From Streptomyces durocortorensis (GTDB lineage: Bacteria > Actinomycetota > Actinomycetes > Streptomycetales > Streptomycetaceae), in the NCBI RefSeq assembly GCF_031760065.1, contig NZ_CP134500.1:2604001-2668000 (forward strand): a DNA stretch of 64,000 nucleotides, in the 5' to 3' direction. Numbering within the stretch: position 1 is the stretch's first letter; every line of letters starts with the position of its first letter. Under the pieces are notes generated by a model. That model was given only the letters and a program-made list of their open reading frames with translations. It searched no databases and was not told the DNA's origin. The position numbers and the translations under genes are program-made. Below, piece after piece: positions 60,146-64,000 of this stretch.

Positions 60146-61803
60146 CAGTTGCCCTCCGCCATCGGTACGCGAACGCCCTTGTCCGTGGCGACGGACTCCG
60201 CGATGCCGTAGCCCGCGTCGACGTGGCGGATGACTCCCATGCCGGGGTCGTTCGTCAGGACGCGGCGGATCTTCTCGCCCGCGAGCTTCGTGCCGTCGGC
60301 GACGGAGACCTGGCCCGCGTGGATGGAGCGGCCCATGCCGACGCCACCGCCGTGGTGGAGGGAGACCCAGGAGGCGCCGGAGGCCACGTTGACCATGGCA
60401 TTGAGCAGTGGCCAGTCGGCGATGGCGTCGGAGCCGTCGAGCATGGCCTCGGTCTCACGGTACGGGGAGGCGACCGAGCCGCAGTCCAGGTGGTCGCGGC
60501 CGATGGCCAGCGGGGCGGCCAGTTCGCCGCTCGCGACCATGTCGTTGAAGCGCTCGCCGGCCTTGTCGCGCTCGCCGTAGCCGAGCCAGCAGATGCGGGC
60601 GGGCAGGCCCTGGAAGTGGACGCGCTCGCCGGCCATCTTGATCCAGCGGTGCAGGGACTCGTTCTCCGGGAAGAGCTCCAGCATCGCCTTGTCGGTCTTG
60701 TGGATGTCGGACGCCTCGCCGGACAGGGCGGCCCAGCGGAAGGGGCCCTTGCCCTCGCAGAAGAGGGGGCGGATGTAGGCGGGGACGAAGCCGGGGAAGT
60801 CGAAGGCGCGGTCGTACCCGGCGAGCTGGGCCTCGCCGCGGATGGAGTTGCCGTAGTCGAAGACCTCGGCCCCGGCGTCCATGAAGCCGACCATGGCCTC
60901 GACGTGGCGGGCCATCGACTCGCGGGCACGCTGGGTGAAGTCGGCGGGCTTCTCGGCGGCGAGGTCGGCCATGTCGTCGAAGTCGACGCCGAGCGGGAGG
61001 TAGGCCAGCGGGTCGTGGGCGCTGGTCTGGTCGGTGACGATGTCGATGGGCGCGCCCTCGGCGAGCATCCGGGGCAGCAGCTCCGCCGCGTTGCCGAGGA
61101 GGCCGATGGAGAGCGGGCGGCGGGCGTCGCGGGCCTCGACGGCGAGCTGGAGGGCGTGCTCCAGGCTGTCGGCCTTGACGTCCAGGTAGCGGTGGTCGAT
61201 CCGGCGCTCGATGGCGCGCGGGTCGCAGTCGATGCAGATCGCGACGCCGTCGTTCATGGTGACGGCGAGCGGCTGGGCGCCGCCCATGCCGCCGAGTCCG
61301 GCCGTCAGCGTGATGGTCCCCGCGAGCGTGCCGCCGAACTTCTTCGCGGCGACGGCGGCGAAGGTCTCGTAGGTGCCCTGGAGGATGCCCTGGGTGCCGA
61401 TGTAGATCCAGGACCCGGCGGTCATCTGGCCGTACATGGTGAGCCCGAGGGCCTCCAGACGGCGGAACTCCTCCCAGTTGGCCCAGTCGCCGACCAGGTT
61501 GGAGTTGGCGATGAGGACGCGGGGCGCCCATTCGTGGGTCTGCATGACGCCGACGGGCCGCCCGGACTGGACGAGCATCGTCTCGTCCTGCTTGAGGGTC
61601 TCCAGCGTGCGGACCATCGCGTCGAACGAGCGCCAGTCGCGTGCCGCCTTGCCCGTGCCGCCGTAGACGACGAGCTTGTCGGGGTGCTCGGCGACCTCGG
61701 GGTCCAGGTTGTTCTGCAGCATGCGCAGGGCGGCTTCCTGCTGCCATCCCAGGGTGCTGAGAGCGCTGCCGCGCGGCGCTCGTACGGGGCGGGGTCCTGA
61801 CAT
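60145..61803 (-). CDS. hutU: Urocanate hydratase
   Basis: A 552-aa urocanase that hydrates urocanate to imidazolone propionate using tightly bound NAD. The nucleotide fold is seen in [34 protein letters not shown], and [17 protein letters not shown] and [16 protein letters not shown] are conserved. Its length matches the family (about 550). ATG at 61803 with GGAGG 7 nt upstream is chosen; the frame continues far upstream without homology. It leads the hut operon and has a palindromic operator candidate directly in front. Histidine ammonia-lyase (hutH) is not in the window. Confidence 0.97.
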   Translation of the reverse strand: MSGPRPVRAPRGSALSTLGWQQEAALRMLQNNLDPEVAEHPDKLVVYGGTGKAARDWRSFDAMVRTLETLKQDETMLVQSGRPVGVMQTHEWAPRVLIANSNLVGDWANWEEFRRLEALGLTMYGQMTAGSWIYIGTQGILQGTYETFAAVAAKKFGGTLAGTITLTAGLGGMGGAQPLAVTMNDGVAICIDCDPRAIERRIDHRYLDVKADSLEHALQLAVEARDARRPLSIGLLGNAAELLPRMLAEGAPIDIVTDQTSAHDPLAYLPLGVDFDDMADLAAEKPADFTQRARESMARHVEAMVGFMDAGAEVFDYGNSIRGEAQLAGYDRAFDFPGFVPAYIRPLFCEGKGPFRWAALSGEASDIHKTDKAMLELFPENESLHRWIKMAGERVHFQGLPARICWLGYGERDKAGERFNDMVASGELAAPLAIGRDHLDCGSVASPYRETEAMLDGSDAIADWPLLNAMVNVASGASWVSLHHGGGVGMGRSIHAGQVSVADGTKLAGEKIRRVLTNDPGMGVIRHVDAGYGIAESVATDKGVRVPMAEGN

Positions 61804-61823
61804 GGCGGTGCCTCCTCGCGACG

Positions 61824-61839
61824 GTGAATATCTATTCAC
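61824..61839 (-). promoter_or_regulatory. Palindromic operator candidate in front of hutU
   Basis: GTGAATATCTATTCAC is a 16-bp sequence with perfect 7-bp arms GTGAATA / TATTCAC around TC, 21 nt upstream of the hutU start codon. A second TGAATAG half-site occurs near 61852. AT-rich dyads in this GC-rich genome at such a position usually bind a repressor. Confidence 0.65.
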
Positions 61840-61899
61840 ATCCTGATGCCCTGAATAGTCGTAGTCAACAGGTGCGGTTCGCGCCGCGATGGGGAGGGC

Positions 61900-62550
61900 G
61901 TGCTCCCTACCCACCCGGCGGCGGCACCGGAAGCACCGGTGAGCGCTGCTGACACACACCCCCACAACCGCCCGGCGCCCGAGGGCGAGGGCGAGGGCGA
62001 GGGCGGATCGCCGCTGGAAGCGGTGAAGGCGGGCGGCGTCGATTTTCCGCCGAAACTCTTCGCGCCGATCACCCTGTCCGCTGTCGCCAACTCGGCCCTG
62101 ATCACCATCACGACGGCCTCGCGACTCTGCTACGGCATGGCCGACGAAGACATCCTGCCGCCCGCCCTGCGCAAGGTGCCGACCCGCCGTCGCACCCCCT
62201 GGGCCGGGATCGCCTTCGTCTCCGCCCTGACGATCGGCCTGGTCTCCACGGGCGGGATCGAGGGGCTCGGCGAGGCCACCTCCTTCCTGCTGGCGTGCGT
62301 CCCCGCCGTGGTCAACATCGCCGTGCTGGTGCTGCGCGGAGACCGGGCGGACCACCGCCGCTTCCGTACACCGACCGCCCGACCCGCGCTCGGCGCGCTC
62401 ACCTCGCCGACACTGGCGAGTCCGCTCACCAACCAGAGATCCGACGTGTACGTGCACGCCGGCGCCCTGCTGCTCGCCGGGATCGGGCTGCGGGCGGCCG
62501 ACAAGGCAGTACTGACGGCCCGCGAGAAGTCCGGCCCCGCGCACACCTGA
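61900..62550 (+). pseudogene. Decayed amino acid permease (APC family), C-terminal remnant
   Basis: An open frame of 216 codons whose part from about 62005 onward matches the C-terminal half of APC-family amino acid permeases ([92 protein letters not shown]). The N-terminal transmembrane half, including the substrate-binding segments, is absent; only about 35 unrelated residues precede it. It probably derives from a histidine or urocanate transporter or a general permease next to the hut operon and is no longer functional. Confidence 0.75.
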
Positions 62551-62708
62551 CGGAGCCTCACCCTCCGCCTGGACCGCCGCATTCAAGCCGCTCCTCTACA
62601 CCCTGGAACGCATGTACCAAAGGAAAATGCCAGAACCCCCACCCGCCGTGAGCACGATGCGTAGCCTCTGCGTTACAGCCGTACGCCAGGTCGGGAGGGG
62701 AAATCCGC

Positions 62709-63122
62709 GTGCCCGGAATCGACGAGTGCCTGCTCGAAGTCATGAGGCTGCCCGGTGCCCGGGGCGCCTCGGTGGTCGACTGGACGAGCGGTCTCGCCCT
62801 CGGCACCATCGGGGAATCCCCCAACGGCGACCACGAGGCGACGGCAGCCGAGACGGCGGAAGTCGCCCGGATGACCGCCGAACAGCCCGCCTTCGCCCGC
62901 CTGTCGACCGGGGGCGGCACCGAACGCCCCGGAGAAGCGCCGAGCACCCCCGTCGAGGACGTCATCGTCACCACCCACGACGGGTACCACATGCTCCGTT
63001 TCGTCGAGACGGCTTTCGACAGCAGCGTCTTCCTTCATCTGTGGCTGGACCGCTCCGAGGGCAACCTCGCCTTCGCCCGGCTGCGCCTGGGTGAGCTGGC
63101 CGAACGGCTGGTACTGGCATGA
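62709..63122 (+). CDS. Roadblock/LC7-like protein
   Basis: A 137-aa small protein starting with GTG at 62709 (GGAGGGG upstream). The pattern MPGIDECLLEVMRLPGARGASVVDWTSGLALGTIG ... TTHDGYHMLRFVETAFDSSVFLHLWLDRSEGNLAFARLRLGELAERL fits the roadblock/LC7 fold (alternating strands and helices, 110-140 residues) that in bacteria regulates small GTPases or acts as a scaffold. The family call rests on layout. Its stop overlaps the next start (ATGA at 63119-63122), so the pair is coupled. Confidence 0.65.
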   Translation: MPGIDECLLEVMRLPGARGASVVDWTSGLALGTIGESPNGDHEATAAETAEVARMTAEQPAFARLSTGGGTERPGEAPSTPVEDVIVTTHDGYHMLRFVETAFDSSVFLHLWLDRSEGNLAFARLRLGELAERLVLA

Positions 63123-64000
63123 GCGCGATAGCCGCCGCCCCCGGCGCACAACCTGACGCACATCCCGGCGCAGGGCCGGGTGCTCGCTCCGGCGACTCCT
63201 CCGGCGCTCGCTCCGGCGCACAGTCGGAGGCATCGGCCCCGGACCGGCTCCCGGTCCTCTCCCCGATGCTCCAGCGCCTCGCCACCGAGCGTGCCACCGG
63301 CGCCCTGATGCGCGACCGCGGCACGCTCTATCTGGCCGACGGCCAGGTGGTGCACGCCGAGAGCCCGGCCACCCCCGGCATCGATGTGCTGCTCACCACC
63401 GGCGGGACACTGCGGCACGAGGGCTGGTGGGACGCCGTGGCCCAGGCGGGGGCGGGACGCCGGGTCGGCCGCTATCTGGTGGACAGCGGTCATGTGCCGG
63501 GCGGCGCGCTGGAGCTGTGCCATCTGGGCGCGCTGTACGACGCCGCGTTCTTCGCGCTCGCCCCGACCGGTACGCCCGCCCGGTTCCGTTACGGGGTCTC
63601 GCACTGGATCGGCCCGGTGCGGCCGGTCCCGGTGGCCGCCGTGGAGCGCGAGACGCTGCGCAGACGGGAGTTCCTGGACCGGATCTGGCCGGACGCCGCC
63701 TGCGACAGCGCGCCGCTGGTCCGGACGGCGGCTCATCTCGCCGATGCCCCGGTCCCGGCCCGGCAGCGCCGCGTCCTGGAGCTGGCCGACGGGGTGCGCA
63801 CCGCCTCGGACATCGCCCAGGCGCTGGGCCGTTCGGCGTTCCACATCCTGGTCGACCTGCGTCGGCTCGCCGCGGCCGGTCTGGTGGCGGCGGTCCGCTC
63901 GCAGCCGCCGCCCGGCGCCACCGCACCCGGCCGGATCACGCTCCCCGAGGTGACGGCCGACCCCGATATCGCCCTGCTGCGCCGACTCCGAGACGCATTG
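63119..64000 (+). CDS. DUF4388-like / winged-helix protein, cut by the window end
   Basis: At least 294 codons without a stop, beginning ATG at 63119 inside the previous gene's stop. A low-complexity Gly/Ser/Ala head (1-40) leads to a domain LQRLATERATGALMRDRGTLYLADGQVVHAESPATPGIDVLLTTGG, reminiscent of DUF4388 (effector-like) domains, and from about residue 215 to 265 a helix-turn-helix-like stretch RRVLELADGVRTASDIAQALGRSAFHILVDLRRLAAAGLV. The C-terminus is outside the window. Probably a regulator working with the roadblock-like protein. Confidence 0.6.
   Translation, partial: MSAIAAAPGAQPDAHPGAGPGARSGDSSGARSGAQSEASAPDRLPVLSPMLQRLATERATGALMRDRGTLYLADGQVVHAESPATPGIDVLLTTGGTLRHEGWWDAVAQAGAGRRVGRYLVDSGHVPGGALELCHLGALYDAAFFALAPTGTPARFRYGVSHWIGPVRPVPVAAVERETLRRREFLDRIWPDAACDSAPLVRTAAHLADAPVPARQRRVLELADGVRTASDIAQALGRSAFHILVDLRRLAAAGLVAAVRSQPPPGATAPGRITLPEVTADPDIALLRRLRDAL

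Overview
The window is a high-GC actinobacterial chromosome segment, almost certainly Streptomyces. The coding sequences use G/C at nearly every third position, GTG starts are frequent, and there is a WhiB developmental regulator, a partner-switching sigma factor cluster, F420 biosynthesis genes and five LytR-CpsA-Psr (LCP) proteins. From memory, the gene order resembles the SCO3028 to SCO3074 part of the S. coelicolor chromosome; this could not be checked here. No phage, insertion sequence, CRISPR array, rRNA or tRNA was found.

Left part (1-16.6 kb): the 5' end of a phosphomannomutase gene (manB), small conserved genes (DUF3499, a metallopeptidase-like protein), a DUF5719 secreted protein coupled to a giant membrane glycosyltransferase, whiB, then a cysteine dioxygenase gene preceded by a newly noticed cysteine-rich leader peptide, fbiA-fbiB, a DNA glycosylase, mannose-1-phosphate guanylyltransferase, a secreted amidase and a TIGR03089 protein. 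Next (16.8-26.9 kb) come five LCP genes interleaved with a second glycosyltransferase and a thioesterase. This is an envelope glycopolymer neighbourhood that fits the GDP-mannose genes on its left.

Middle (26.9-44 kb): a divergent DUF5954 / helix-turn-helix pair; a leftward operon that looks like an orphan type VII (WXG-type) substrate pair followed by two almost identical small membrane proteins; then metabolic genes (methyltransferase, reductase, MepB, acyl-CoA dehydrogenase, UDP-sugar dehydrogenase, SGNH hydrolase, dipeptidase, purE-purK).

Right part (44-64 kb): GtrA, a two-component system, a POT peptide transporter, a four-gene cell-surface operon whose first and last products carry LPXTG- and LAXTG-type sorting signals, an anti-sigma / anti-anti-sigma / sigma set of the SigB/F/I type, a histidine utilisation operon (hutU, M20 amidohydrolase, hutF, hutI) with a palindromic operator candidate in front of hutU, a decayed amino acid permease, and a roadblock-like pair cut by the window end.

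Two observations stand out. One is a 31-codon leader peptide ending in CCCSSCHSC just upstream of cysteine dioxygenase, which suggests cysteine-dependent attenuation. The other is that at least ten genes end inside short tandem repeats (about 17 to 47 nt units) that include the stop codon, a recurrent local pattern not explained by any listed feature type.
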